This document shows positions 46,709-55,992 of a stretch of DNA of 64,000 nt, piece after piece. Positions within the stretch are counted from its first letter, which is position 1; every line of letters begins with the position of its first letter. A program made the translations under genes and the position numbers. The notes under the pieces are model-generated. The model saw nothing but the letters and a program-made list of their open reading frames with translations. It searched no databases and had not been told where the DNA came from. The DNA is from Gammaproteobacteria bacterium (GTDB taxonomy: Bacteria; Pseudomonadota; Gammaproteobacteria; UBA4575). The DNA is taken from NCBI GenBank assembly GCA_022824965.1, contig JAJDYY010000004.1:1-64000 (forward strand), given 5' to 3'.

Positions 46709-49700
46709 ATGCAGCGGCTCGCCCCAGGTCAACTTCTCTACTCGCCCTCCGACCTGGTCACCTTCCTGGAGTGCACGCATGCCAGTTTCCTGGACGTGCG
46801 CAACCTGACCGACCCCATGGCCAGAAAAGAAGCCGGTGCCGCCCAGCAGCTCCTGCGACAACGGGGCATCGAACATGAAAGGGCCTACCTGCAGCAACTC
46901 AAGGATCAGGGAAACGAAGTTCATGTGATTCCCGCAAAACGCACCCTTGAAGCACGTGCAGAACTCACGGCCCTGGCCATGCAGGCCGGTGCCGACGTCA
47001 TCTACCAGGGGGCCTTTCTTGACGAGCCCTGGTGTGGCTATGCGGATTTCCTGATGAAGTGCGAGAGCGCCTCGTCGCTGGGAGAACACAGTTACGAGGT
47101 GCTTGATACCAAGCTCGCCCAGACGGCCAGGCCCCGCCACATCGTGCAGTTGTGCATGTACTCGGAGATGCTGGCCAACGAGCAGGGCCTTCGCCCGGCA
47201 CACATGCACCTGGTCTCTGGTGCAGGGGAGAAACTGAGCTTCCAGGTTTCCGATTTCCTCGCCTACTGCTCCCACGCCCGGCAAAACTTTGAGCACTACA
47301 TGGCCGACCTGCCCGAGGACTCCTACCCGGTGTCCTGTGCGCACTGCAGCATCTGTGCCTGGCAGGAACATTGTGCCGCACGCTGGGAGTCGGATGATCA
47401 TTTGTGCAGGGTGGCCAACATCCGGCGAACGCAGATCGACAAGCTGCACAAGGCCGACATCCGTACCGTGGCGCAGCTGGCAGCCATGCCGGCACCTTCG
47501 GAAGTTCCGGGCATGGACCCGCAGGTGCTCGCCCGCCTTCGCTCTCAGGCTGCACTGCAGCGCGAGCGCGCCCTCTCCGGCAAGAACCGGTTCGAGGTGA
47601 TTCCCGGGTCCGAGGGAACCGGGCTTGCCCGCATGCCAGTGCCCGATGCCGGGGATCTTTTTTTCGACATGGAAGGCGACCCTTTGCACCCCGACGGCCT
47701 GGAGTACCTGTTCGGGCTCCATTACATGCATGGGCACGAGGAGGCGTTTGAGGTGTTCTGGGCCCACGACCACGCGCAGGAAAAACAGGCCCTGCAGGCA
47801 TTCATGCAGTTCCTTCAAGCGCACCTGGCCAGCCACCCGCATGCCCATGTCTACCACTACAACCACTACGAGACCACGGCCCTGAAACGCCTGTCCTGCC
47901 GTTATGCCGCCTGCGAGGACCAGCTGGATGCCCTGCTCCGTGCGCAAATGTTTGTGGACCTGTACGCGGTCGTGCGCGAATCCATCCGCACCTCCGAGCC
48001 CGGCTATTCCATCAAGCACCTGGAAACCTTTTACATGGACAAGCGGGACGACACCGTGGCCACGGCAGTGGACAGCATGCTCACGTACAGCCAGTGGCGT
48101 GCCACAGGCGAGGATGCCCTGCTGGATGAGATCGCCCGATACAACCAGGCAGACTGCATCTCCACCCGCCTGCTGCGAAACTGGCTGCTGGAACTGCGCC
48201 CCGACGACATGCCCTGGCCCGCACCGGACCCGGAAACGCAAACGCTGCAGCAGGACCCTGCACAGACCGAGCGGGCAGCACTGCAGGAGCACCTCGGCAA
48301 TTTGCAGGACACATCGAAGGCCCTGGGCGAGCACCTGTCATATCTGCTCGAATTTCACAAGCGCGAGGCCAAGCCCCAGTGGTGGAGCCGCTTTGATCGG
48401 CAAAGCAAGTTCAAGGACGAGCTGATTAATGACACCGAGTGCCTGGCGGGCCTGCAGCGCATCGGAGCGCCTGAACTCGACGGACGTTACTGGATCGACA
48501 CTTTCCAGTTCCCGCCCCAGGAATCCAAGCTGAGAACCGGCCACATGGTCGTCAACGCCCGGACCCTGGAGACGGCAGGCCTCATCGTCGACCTGGACGA
48601 GGCCCGCCGCATCGTCAGGATCCGAAGAAAGGTGGACAAGGGTCCCCTGCCGGGCAATTTTTCAGCCGGGCCGGAAAAACCCATCGACCATCGGGGCATC
48701 CGCGCTGCCATGGACCGCTGTGCCCGGCTGGTCACCCGTCACCCCGACCAGCGGCACGTGGCAAGCGAACTCCTGCAACGCCGCATCCCCCGCATCCATG
48801 GCAGGACCCCAGGACAGCCCATCGTCACCTCGCCATGCACGCAGGCCAAGATCCTGCAGGTAATCAGTCGCCTGGACCACAGTTACCTGTTCATACAGGG
48901 CCCGCCCGGGTCGGGCAAGACCTACGTCAGTGCCCACGTCATCGTTGAGCTGCTCAAGGACGGCAAGAAAATCGGAATCACCTCGAACTCCCACAAGGCC
49001 ATCGACAACCTGCTGGCACAGGTCGTCGGAATCGCCGAACAGGAACAGGTCCGTTTCCGCGGCGTGAAGAAAGCCACGCGCGGCTCCAATGAGACGTTCT
49101 TCGAGGGGCCCTTCATCTCGAACGAGACCCGCACGGAAAACATCAGTCTCAGGGCCAACCTGTTCGCGGGCACGGCATGGCTGTTCTCGCATAGGCACCT
49201 GCAGGGAAAACTCGATTACCTGTTCGTCGATGAGGCAGGCCAGGTTCCCCTGGCCAACGTGATGGCCATGTCCATGGCGACCAAAAACATCATCCTGGTG
49301 GGAGACCGGATGCAGCTGCCCCAGCCGGTGCAAGGCATCCATCCCGGCGAATCCGGACTGTCCGTGCTCGAATTCCTGCTGGGTGAGCGCTCGACGGTGG
49401 CTCCTGAACGCGGCATCTTCCTGGACGAGACCTACCGGCTGAAACCCGGTATCTGCAATTTCATCTCCGGGGCCTTTTACGAGGGCCAGCTGAAGTCCCA
49501 TGAAAGCGCCCAGCAACGCAGCCTGATGCTGCGAGACACGGACCTGCCGGATGAAGGCATCGTCATGATTGGTGCAGAACACGTGAACTGCTCCCAGAAG
49601 AGTGTCGAGGAAGGCCAGATCCTGGAGTCCCGCTACCTCGAGTTGCTCGGCCAGACCTTCCGGGACAAGGATGGCAGCACACGTCCCATCGACATGCAGG

Positions 49701-50071
49701 ACATCCTCGTGGTCACCCCGTACAACGTGCAGGTCAACTACCTGCGCAACCTGTTGCCGGAAGGCGCCAGGGTCGGAACGGTGGACAAGTTCCAGGGCCA
49801 GGAAGCTGCCATCGTGCTGATCTCCATGGTGACCTCGAGTGCCAAGGACCTGCCGCGCAATTTCGAGTTCCTGTACAGCCGGAACCGGCTCAATGTTGCC
49901 CTGTCCCGGGCCCAGTGCCTGGCGGTTGTGATCGCGAGTCCGAAACTGCTGGACGTGCCGTGCAAAACCATCGAGCAGATGAGGCTGGCGAGCATCTTCT
50001 GCCAACTGAGTGATTATGCGGTACATGCCAGCCCGACAGGCACCACGGAGCAGGTATACTATGCGCGGTGA
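46709..50071 (+). CDS. TM0106-type RecB nuclease fused to RNase H-like and SF1 helicase domains
   Basis: A 1120-residue protein combining three modules. The N-terminal 250 residues are a RecB-type nuclease with a cysteine cluster (CTHASFL near 22, then CAHCSICAWQEHC near 211) that would hold a [4Fe-4S] centre and VLDTKLAQTAR as the catalytic strand. Next comes an RNase-H-like exonuclease (LFFDMEGDPL near 316). The C-terminal helicase has YLFIQGPPGSGKTYVS near 728, YLFVDEAGQVPLANV and TVDKFQGQEAAIVL. Members of this family are found in repair or defence contexts; here it stands alone among iron genes. Confidence 0.88.
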   Translation: MQRLAPGQLLYSPSDLVTFLECTHASFLDVRNLTDPMARKEAGAAQQLLRQRGIEHERAYLQQLKDQGNEVHVIPAKRTLEARAELTALAMQAGADVIYQGAFLDEPWCGYADFLMKCESASSLGEHSYEVLDTKLAQTARPRHIVQLCMYSEMLANEQGLRPAHMHLVSGAGEKLSFQVSDFLAYCSHARQNFEHYMADLPEDSYPVSCAHCSICAWQEHCAARWESDDHLCRVANIRRTQIDKLHKADIRTVAQLAAMPAPSEVPGMDPQVLARLRSQAALQRERALSGKNRFEVIPGSEGTGLARMPVPDAGDLFFDMEGDPLHPDGLEYLFGLHYMHGHEEAFEVFWAHDHAQEKQALQAFMQFLQAHLASHPHAHVYHYNHYETTALKRLSCRYAACEDQLDALLRAQMFVDLYAVVRESIRTSEPGYSIKHLETFYMDKRDDTVATAVDSMLTYSQWRATGEDALLDEIARYNQADCISTRLLRNWLLELRPDDMPWPAPDPETQTLQQDPAQTERAALQEHLGNLQDTSKALGEHLSYLLEFHKREAKPQWWSRFDRQSKFKDELINDTECLAGLQRIGAPELDGRYWIDTFQFPPQESKLRTGHMVVNARTLETAGLIVDLDEARRIVRIRRKVDKGPLPGNFSAGPEKPIDHRGIRAAMDRCARLVTRHPDQRHVASELLQRRIPRIHGRTPGQPIVTSPCTQAKILQVISRLDHSYLFIQGPPGSGKTYVSAHVIVELLKDGKKIGITSNSHKAIDNLLAQVVGIAEQEQVRFRGVKKATRGSNETFFEGPFISNETRTENISLRANLFAGTAWLFSHRHLQGKLDYLFVDEAGQVPLANVMAMSMATKNIILVGDRMQLPQPVQGIHPGESGLSVLEFLLGERSTVAPERGIFLDETYRLKPGICNFISGAFYEGQLKSHESAQQRSLMLRDTDLPDEGIVMIGAEHVNCSQKSVEEGQILESRYLELLGQTFRDKDGSTRPIDMQDILVVTPYNVQVNYLRNLLPEGARVGTVDKFQGQEAAIVLISMVTSSAKDLPRNFEFLYSRNRLNVALSRAQCLAVVIASPKLLDVPCKTIEQMRLASIFCQLSDYAVHASPTGTTEQVYYAR

Positions 50072-50218
50072 ATGTCCAGCTGGAGTCCGCAAGCGCGTAC
50101 ACAGACAAAACAATATTTTTCACCGGCTGGATGCAAGCCTGACCCGGGAAAAACCCGTAGGTACAGGGCAGGCTGAACTCCTCGTTGATCATCGTCAGGA
50201 AAGGAAAATCGGAAAACC

Positions 50219-50890
50219 ATGAACAAGCTACAAAGCTCTTTCGAGTTGCTATTGAATCTTGGCGGCCCGGTCGTGTTGATACTTCTCGTATTCTCCGTGA
50301 TCGGGACTGCAGTCATTCTTCTAAAATTCTGGCAGTTTTACGTACTGCGCCTGGGCTCATCCAAGTTTGCGGATACCGCCCTGCAGACCTGGCGGGGGGA
50401 CAACCAGAACCAGGCGATTGACATGCTGGACGGCAACGGCCACCCGGTCGCGAAAGTCCTGCATACTGCCTTTGTGCAAAGCCAGGCACGGGTCGGGGCC
50501 TCCATCGAGAATGCCCGGGAGGAGACCCTGCGCGTGGCGCGCCTGCAGCTGGAAAACCTCAGAAGCCACATGCGCCTGCTGGAGGTGATTGCCGCACTGA
50601 GCCCCCTGCTCGGTCTGCTCGGCACGGTGCTTGGCATGATCAAGGTGTTTCGCGAACTGGAGCTTGCCGGCAGCAAGGTGGATCCCTCGATACTGTCCGG
50701 CGGGATTTGGGAAGCCCTGCTGACCACGGCACTCGGCCTGTCCATCGCGATTCCCGCGGTGCTGATGGTGAACTACTTCGACCGGGTCATCGACCGGGTC
50801 CGCCACCGCATGGAAGACACGGCGACCCAGGTGTTCACGGGCAACCCCTCCATGGAGCAAATCCCGGCCACCGACAGCCGCATGGCCTGA
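50219..50890 (+). CDS. exbB: ExbB/TolQ-type proton-channel protein
   Basis: A 223-residue inner-membrane protein of the Ton motor. Three membrane segments are visible (about residues 16-36, 118-138, 162-182) with LLEVIAALSPLLGLLGTVLGMI and GIWEALLTTALGLSIAIPAV conserved. It precedes two ExbD genes and tonB, all on the same strand with 2-7 base spacing or overlap. Confidence 0.93.
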   Translation: MNKLQSSFELLLNLGGPVVLILLVFSVIGTAVILLKFWQFYVLRLGSSKFADTALQTWRGDNQNQAIDMLDGNGHPVAKVLHTAFVQSQARVGASIENAREETLRVARLQLENLRSHMRLLEVIAALSPLLGLLGTVLGMIKVFRELELAGSKVDPSILSGGIWEALLTTALGLSIAIPAVLMVNYFDRVIDRVRHRMEDTATQVFTGNPSMEQIPATDSRMA

Positions 50891-50892
50891 TC

Positions 50893-51303
50893 ATGCAAAT
50901 CGCCGGGGACTCGAAAAAGCGCAATCTCATCAGCCTGACGCCACTGATCGACGTGGTGTTCATCCTGCTGGTGTTTTTCATGCTGGTCACGGACTTTGCA
51001 AAGTTTTCCATCGTGACCCTGAACGTTGCACAAAGCGAGACGGTCACCGCAGTCACCCAGACGAGTTCCGTGGTACGGATTTCCGGGAGCGGGGAGCTGC
51101 GCTTTGATGACCAGGAGATCAACTTCTCCGAGCTGGTGCAATTGGCCAACCGCAAGCTCGCTGCCAATCACCGGCATGTATTTTTCATCCATCCCGAGAA
51201 TGAAACACTCTTGCAGGATACGGTGTTCGTACTCGATGAACTGGTGCCCCTGGCCCCGGACAACATCTCGTTCCTGCACGACCTGACAGGACGCCTTCAA
51301 TGA
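50893..51303 (+). CDS. exbD: ExbD/TolR-type protein, first copy
   Basis: 136 residues with one N-terminal membrane span containing the essential aspartate in LTPLIDVVFILLVFFML, then a periplasmic domain. It starts two bases after exbB and overlaps the second ExbD gene by four bases (ATGA). It couples proton flow to TonB motion with ExbB. Confidence 0.92.
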   Translation: MQIAGDSKKRNLISLTPLIDVVFILLVFFMLVTDFAKFSIVTLNVAQSETVTAVTQTSSVVRISGSGELRFDDQEINFSELVQLANRKLAANHRHVFFIHPENETLLQDTVFVLDELVPLAPDNISFLHDLTGRLQ

Positions 51304-51698
51304 CGCTGACCGAGGAAAAGAAATCCCAGGACTTCGAAAGCGTTCTGCCGCTGATCAATGTCATTTTCCTGCTGCTGATCTTCCTGGTGCTTGGCGGCAT
51401 CTTCACCGAACCCGAACTGCTCGACGTACATCCGCCCGAGTCCATCAGTGACCGGGAAAGCACGGATGAACCCATACGGATCCTGCTCGACAAGGAAGGC
51501 GAACTCGCATACGACGGCAGGGAAATCTCGTTGAATCGGTTCCGCGAGCTGGCACTGCAGACCATTGAAAACAACCCGGATGCCTCCCTGGAGATCAAGG
51601 CGGACCAGAAAGTCAGCATGCAAAGGGTATTCGAGCTGATGGAGATTGTCAGAGAAAGCGGCTACGAGAATTTTCAGCTGCTCACCCTGAGAATCTAG
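51300..51698 (+). CDS. exbD: ExbD/TolR-type protein, second copy
   Basis: 132 residues with an N-terminal span (VLPLINVIFLLLIFLVLGG) and a periplasmic domain. The asparagine in PLINVIF replaces the aspartate that carries protons in ExbD, so this copy may not conduct on its own. A paired ExbD arrangement is known in several gammaproteobacterial Ton systems. It overlaps the first copy by four bases. Confidence 0.9.
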   Translation: MTLTEEKKSQDFESVLPLINVIFLLLIFLVLGGIFTEPELLDVHPPESISDRESTDEPIRILLDKEGELAYDGREISLNRFRELALQTIENNPDASLEIKADQKVSMQRVFELMEIVRESGYENFQLLTLRI

Positions 51699-51705
51699 TG
51701 AGTGC

Positions 51706-52395
51706 ATGACAGAAATGGAAATCACCGGCAAACACTGGTCCAGCGTCGTCAGCCTGGCGATCCTGCTGCATATCATTGCAGTGATGAACATCAACCTGAC
51801 CGGGCTTTCAGCAGAATCGCTGCAACCTTTCAGCCAGTATGTGGTCGACCTGACCAGCCTGGCCCCGGCACCGGTCAAACCGGCACCTCCTCCACCTCGC
51901 AAGCCGCCTCCGCCGGAACCGAAACCTGAACCCGTAAAGCCCAAACCCCCTGAACCGAAGGTAGAGCCGCCAAAAGTGGTCGTGCCCGAACTCGAACAGC
52001 CCGTCCCGGAGGAAGAAAGCCCACCGGAAGAAGTGGCACCGCCCGAGCCGGTACCGCCAGTGAGTCCACCCGCAGCATCCCCGAAGCCCGGGACCCAGGC
52101 TTCAAAGGCAGACTACGGCTATTACCAGATGATACTGGACCGCCTGGACCGGCTAAAGAGGTATCCGGCGCGCGCCCGGCGCCGCGGCGATCAGGGAACC
52201 GTCATTCTGGCCTTCACCCTGAACCGTGACGGCAGCCTCAAGCATTATGAGATTCGGCAAAGCTCCGGGTCCAAGGCGCTGGACCTTGAGGTCAAGAAGC
52301 TGATCCGGCGTGCGGCGCCCTTCCCCGCCATCCCCGGCAATATCAGCCAGGACCAGCTGGAATTGTCCGTACCGATCTCCTTCACCTTGCGCTGA
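51706..52395 (+). CDS. tonB: TonB energy-transducing protein
   Basis: A 229-residue protein with an N-terminal membrane anchor (SVVSLAILLHIIAVMNINLTG), a long proline-rich spacer (about residues 55-130, with repeated P-K-P-E-P blocks), and the C-terminal TonB domain (YYQMILDRLDRLKRYPARAR and GTVILAFTLNRDGSL). TonB contacts outer-membrane receptors to drive uptake. It ends the exb-tonB operon and converges on a TonB-dependent receptor gene. Confidence 0.93.
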   Translation: MTEMEITGKHWSSVVSLAILLHIIAVMNINLTGLSAESLQPFSQYVVDLTSLAPAPVKPAPPPPRKPPPPEPKPEPVKPKPPEPKVEPPKVVVPELEQPVPEEESPPEEVAPPEPVPPVSPPAASPKPGTQASKADYGYYQMILDRLDRLKRYPARARRRGDQGTVILAFTLNRDGSLKHYEIRQSSGSKALDLEVKKLIRRAAPFPAIPGNISQDQLELSVPISFTLR

Positions 52396-52491
52396 GTGCC
52401 GCAAGGCGCAGCACTCAACAGGAATTACAGCTTTCCTGAAACCGGCAGGATCAGCACCGCTAACTCCGTACACCTGCGGTCGGCGACGGAT

Positions 52492-55050
52492 CTAGAACGT
52501 GTACTGCGTCCGGACGTACCAGGAACCACCCTCATAGTTGGGTGCCGCCCGGCGCGGATACGGCAAGCCATTGCCGTACCTGTGCGCGTACCGGTCGGGG
52601 TCGATCTTGTCAACGTACTCGTCGAAGATATTCGACCCGCCGGCCACGAACTTCAAGGAGTCGTTGAAGTGATAGCCAAGCTCGGCATCGATGAATACGA
52701 CCGGGTCAATCGGGGACGATGTCCCTTGCGTGATATCCCCCCTGTCCACATCGTAATGTTTACCGAAGTAGTTAGCCTTGACCAACAAATCCCAGTCCCC
52801 GAACACCGTGTCAATCCCGGCCACAATTCGATGCCGCGGATAGCTGCGTTCAATTCTCTCGACCTGTGCGTCACTGACGAGCGTCTCACCGTTGATCCGG
52901 TCCTGTCCTTCAACGCGGAACTTATTGTAATTGTAGGCAAGCGTTACATTCGACTGCACGCTGTCATTCCAATGAATGTCTTTTGTCAGGACCAGGTCAA
53001 GCCCCGATGAACGCACGTCCAGAACATTTGTGAAAAACGATACCGCCGAGTAGCTCGTGGCAGCAGCGACATTCTGGGTCACGCTTCCGTTAGCATCGGT
53101 ATACACTCCGGTCGGTGGCGTGACCTTGTAAATCCGGTCGTCCACGTCAATGCGGTAGAGGTCGAGCGTCACGTTACCGAGCATGCCAAGATCCACGCTC
53201 GCTCCAACCGTGAAATTGATCGACTGTTCCTCCTTGAGAGGACCGCCGCCGTTCGCTACTGCCGCTTCACTGTCCGGCCTGGCGGTCCCGAGAATGCAAT
53301 CCCCTGTAAATCCACCGCCGGCCTCCGGGCAGTCAAACGTGGTCGTCTCTCTCTGGAAGTTCGATTGGCCGGGCGTCGGGGCATGAAAGCCGGTGGACAT
53401 GGAACCACGTATCAACACGGTATCCGTGACATCAAAACGGGCCGCGGCCTTTCCGACCAGGACGTCGCCAAAATCCGAATAGTCCTCGTAGCGAAGCGCA
53501 TACTGCAGTAACAACCGGTCGCCGGCATCCTGCTCCAGCTCCGTGTACAGCGCGGTGTTGCGCCTCGACCAGCTGCCTGAGTCTTCCGGTCGAAATCCTT
53601 GCATCCCGGCCGGAGAAGTACCAAAACTTCCCTCATATTCACCCTGGTACGAATCGGGTTCGCCCTGGCGCTGTCGCCAGGTTTCTTCCCGCCATTCCGC
53701 GCCCAAAGCGAGGTGCAGACTGTCGGTCAGCTGTTTCGTGAAATCCGCGTTGAGATTGGTTTCCTCCTGCTCGTACGCGCCGATGTAAAACGAGCGCTTC
53801 CCGATATCGTTCGGCGTCGGGTCAATCGCATAACTCACCGCGTTACGCAGATAATGGTCCAGCTCGTTGAAACCGATTGCAGCGCTGACATCATATGAAA
53901 CATCACCGGGAAGGTGGCCGCGGACCCCGGTCACAACGCTGTAGTCCGTCTGTTCTCCATCCAGGTAGGGCGTATACCCGGTTTGCAGTACGGATCCCGT
54001 GTACCCCCGCTCCGCAAGCCACAGTGTGCGCGAGGGATGGTTGGGGGGACGGTAGAAGAAGCGGAACCGTCCATCCGTCTCCGCATAGTTACCGAACAAG
54101 TACGCTTCGCTGTGTTCCGACAGCTCGTAACCGCTGTTGATGAACAGCAACAGGTTCTCGGTTTCCGGTCGACCCCAGCTCTGTGCCAAACCGTCGTTGA
54201 ACGGCGAATCGGCTCCTATACCCATCACTCCACTATCAATCAACGCCTGCGCATCCGGGCGCTGGAATCCGCGAGACAGCCCATCGTTGTCCGTGTAATC
54301 AATGCTCAGATTGACAAAACCGTTGGCTCCCAGCGGCAGACCCACGTTGCTTTCAAGTCTGGCGCTGCTTTCACCTTCGTAGAATTCCCCGTACTGAAGC
54401 CGGGTCACTCCGCCGCTGGAGGCATCTTTCAACCGGAAGTTGATGACGCCCGCGATAGCGTCAGCCCCGTATTGTGCCGCGGCACCGTCGCGAAGGACCT
54501 CGATGCTCTCCGCTGCAATAGATGGAATCATGCCGATGTTCGGCCCCTGGGCCCCCGTTCCCGCAGCTGGAGCGAATTCCGCGATCACCGAGGAGCGGTG
54601 TCGGCGTTTCCCGTTGACCAGTAGCAAAATCTGGTCTTGCGCCATGCCACGCATGGACACCGGCCTGGAAAAGCTGTCCGAATCGCCGGTTGCGGTAGTT
54701 GCATTGAACGACGGGACCGTTTTCAGCAAATTGTCAGTTGCATCTGCAGTGTTTCCGGACCTCGTAAACTCCTCGCCTGGAATGACATCGATCGGTACGG
54801 GAGAATCCCCTACGGAACGCGGTTGCTGATTCCGAGATCCAATGACGGCGATTTCTTCAAGCTGCGTGGCGCCGTTTTCCTGAGCAATTGCGCCGGGCAA
54901 GAAAAACGTTGCCGCAAGTACACCGGCCAGGACAGTGTAGTGAACGAAGAACCCAAATGGAGGCTCCCACCCGCGGGCAAGGTAATCCGACGAAACCTTC
55001 TTGAGCGTGCTGACAATAAAGCTCTTTTCTATTTCCATAGTTTGCACCAT
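52492..55050 (-). CDS. TonB-dependent outer-membrane receptor
   Basis: About 852 residues. A plug domain starts near IDVIPGEEFTRSG, contains PVSMRGMAQDQILLLVNGKRR and EVLRDGAAAQYGADAIAGVI, and is followed by a large 22-strand barrel ending YVRTQYTF, with aromatic terminal residue. Before the signal-like hydrophobic stretch (TVLAGVLAATFFLPG) is a leader of about 45 residues, longer than usual; the ATG at 55050 is the best candidate start, a GTG at 55086 the alternative. The ligand (a siderophore, haem or other) cannot be inferred, but the adjacent exb-tonB genes suggest iron. Confidence 0.9.
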   Translation of the reverse strand: MVQTMEIEKSFIVSTLKKVSSDYLARGWEPPFGFFVHYTVLAGVLAATFFLPGAIAQENGATQLEEIAVIGSRNQQPRSVGDSPVPIDVIPGEEFTRSGNTADATDNLLKTVPSFNATTATGDSDSFSRPVSMRGMAQDQILLLVNGKRRHRSSVIAEFAPAAGTGAQGPNIGMIPSIAAESIEVLRDGAAAQYGADAIAGVINFRLKDASSGGVTRLQYGEFYEGESSARLESNVGLPLGANGFVNLSIDYTDNDGLSRGFQRPDAQALIDSGVMGIGADSPFNDGLAQSWGRPETENLLLFINSGYELSEHSEAYLFGNYAETDGRFRFFYRPPNHPSRTLWLAERGYTGSVLQTGYTPYLDGEQTDYSVVTGVRGHLPGDVSYDVSAAIGFNELDHYLRNAVSYAIDPTPNDIGKRSFYIGAYEQEETNLNADFTKQLTDSLHLALGAEWREETWRQRQGEPDSYQGEYEGSFGTSPAGMQGFRPEDSGSWSRRNTALYTELEQDAGDRLLLQYALRYEDYSDFGDVLVGKAAARFDVTDTVLIRGSMSTGFHAPTPGQSNFQRETTTFDCPEAGGGFTGDCILGTARPDSEAAVANGGGPLKEEQSINFTVGASVDLGMLGNVTLDLYRIDVDDRIYKVTPPTGVYTDANGSVTQNVAAATSYSAVSFFTNVLDVRSSGLDLVLTKDIHWNDSVQSNVTLAYNYNKFRVEGQDRINGETLVSDAQVERIERSYPRHRIVAGIDTVFGDWDLLVKANYFGKHYDVDRGDITQGTSSPIDPVVFIDAELGYHFNDSLKFVAGGSNIFDEYVDKIDPDRYAHRYGNGLPYPRRAAPNYEGGSWYVRTQYTF

Positions 55051-55186
55051 TATTATGTTCTCAACCTCTAGATTGGATGCCTGCACCCCAACTGGATAGG
55101 CGGAACGCCCAAGAAAGTATCGCCTCCCGACACATGCTTTCTTGTCCAGCCCAAGAATCAGGCGAATTCAGGAACAGTCGAATAAT

Positions 55187-55597
55187 ATGCTGGAATCCCT
55201 ACTCGAATTCAAATTTATATTTGTCGGACTGGCCTGGGGTTCACTGGTCCTGTTCATCGTCAGCCTGGCGGTCATTCCCTGGCTGGTGACCAAAATTCCA
55301 GCGGACTACTTCCATGAGGAGCGCCGCAGACGAGACTCCACGGGTGAGCGATCCCTGTACCTGCAGTTGCTGCTGGGGTTCAAGAACCTGTGCGGCTGCC
55401 TTTTGATCCTTCTGGGGCTGGTGATGCTGGTACTGCCGGGCCAGGGCATCCTCACCATCGTCATCGGACTGTTCCTGATGAATTTCCCGGGAAAATACCG
55501 GCTCGAGCGTTCGCTGGTTTCAAGACCGAAGGTGCTGGATTCGCTCAACTGGATCCGGGCCAAGGCGCAGAAGCCCCCGCTCATCGTGGGGTCCTGA
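55187..55597 (+). CDS. Small membrane protein of the PGPGW type
   Basis: 136 residues with two to three membrane segments (about residues 8-30, 70-105) and the motif VMLVLPGQGILTIVIGLFLM, which matches the PGPGW putative transmembrane family. The start at 55187 omits a spurious leader. The function is unknown. It is followed closely by a HIT gene on the same strand. Confidence 0.75.
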   Translation: MLESLLEFKFIFVGLAWGSLVLFIVSLAVIPWLVTKIPADYFHEERRRRDSTGERSLYLQLLLGFKNLCGCLLILLGLVMLVLPGQGILTIVIGLFLMNFPGKYRLERSLVSRPKVLDSLNWIRAKAQKPPLIVGS

Positions 55598-55648
55598 ACC
55601 GGCACCCGGATCATTACGGGCCGACGGGATATCTGCTAGAGTCATGCC

Positions 55649-55990
55649 ATGAGCGAGACCATCTTTTCCAAAATCATTCGCAGGGAAATCCCTGCAGACG
55701 TTGTCTTCGAGGATGACCTGTGCCTTGCCTTCAAGGACGTCAACCCGCAGGCGCCCACACACGTGCTGATCATTCCCAAAAAACCGATCCCCAAACTTGC
55801 CGAAGCCTCGGACGAGGACCAGGCCCTGCTTGGACACCTGCTCCTGAAGGCCAGGGAAATCGCAGCCAGCCTGGGGCTTGAAGACGCCTACCGGATTGCC
55901 ATCAACAACGGCGCCGAGGCCGGCCAGACGGTATTTCACCTGCACCTGCACCTTCTGGCCGGGCGACCGTTCAGCTGGCCGCCCGGATAG
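55649..55990 (+). CDS. hinT: HIT-family nucleotide hydrolase (HinT-like)
   Basis: A 113-residue purine nucleoside phosphoramidase. The SKIIRREIPADVVFEDD start, VNPQAPTHVLIIPKK and the histidine triad HLHLHLLAG at about residue 99 are all typical. It converges on a PPK2 gene, three bases apart. Confidence 0.93.
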   Translation: MSETIFSKIIRREIPADVVFEDDLCLAFKDVNPQAPTHVLIIPKKPIPKLAEASDEDQALLGHLLLKAREIAASLGLEDAYRIAINNGAEAGQTVFHLHLHLLAGRPFSWPPG

Positions 55991-55992
55991 GA

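Noticed and set aside
46688..48334. Minus-strand frame of 548 residues opposite the TM0106-type gene
   Set aside because: Composition and lack of motifs mark it as antisense shadow.
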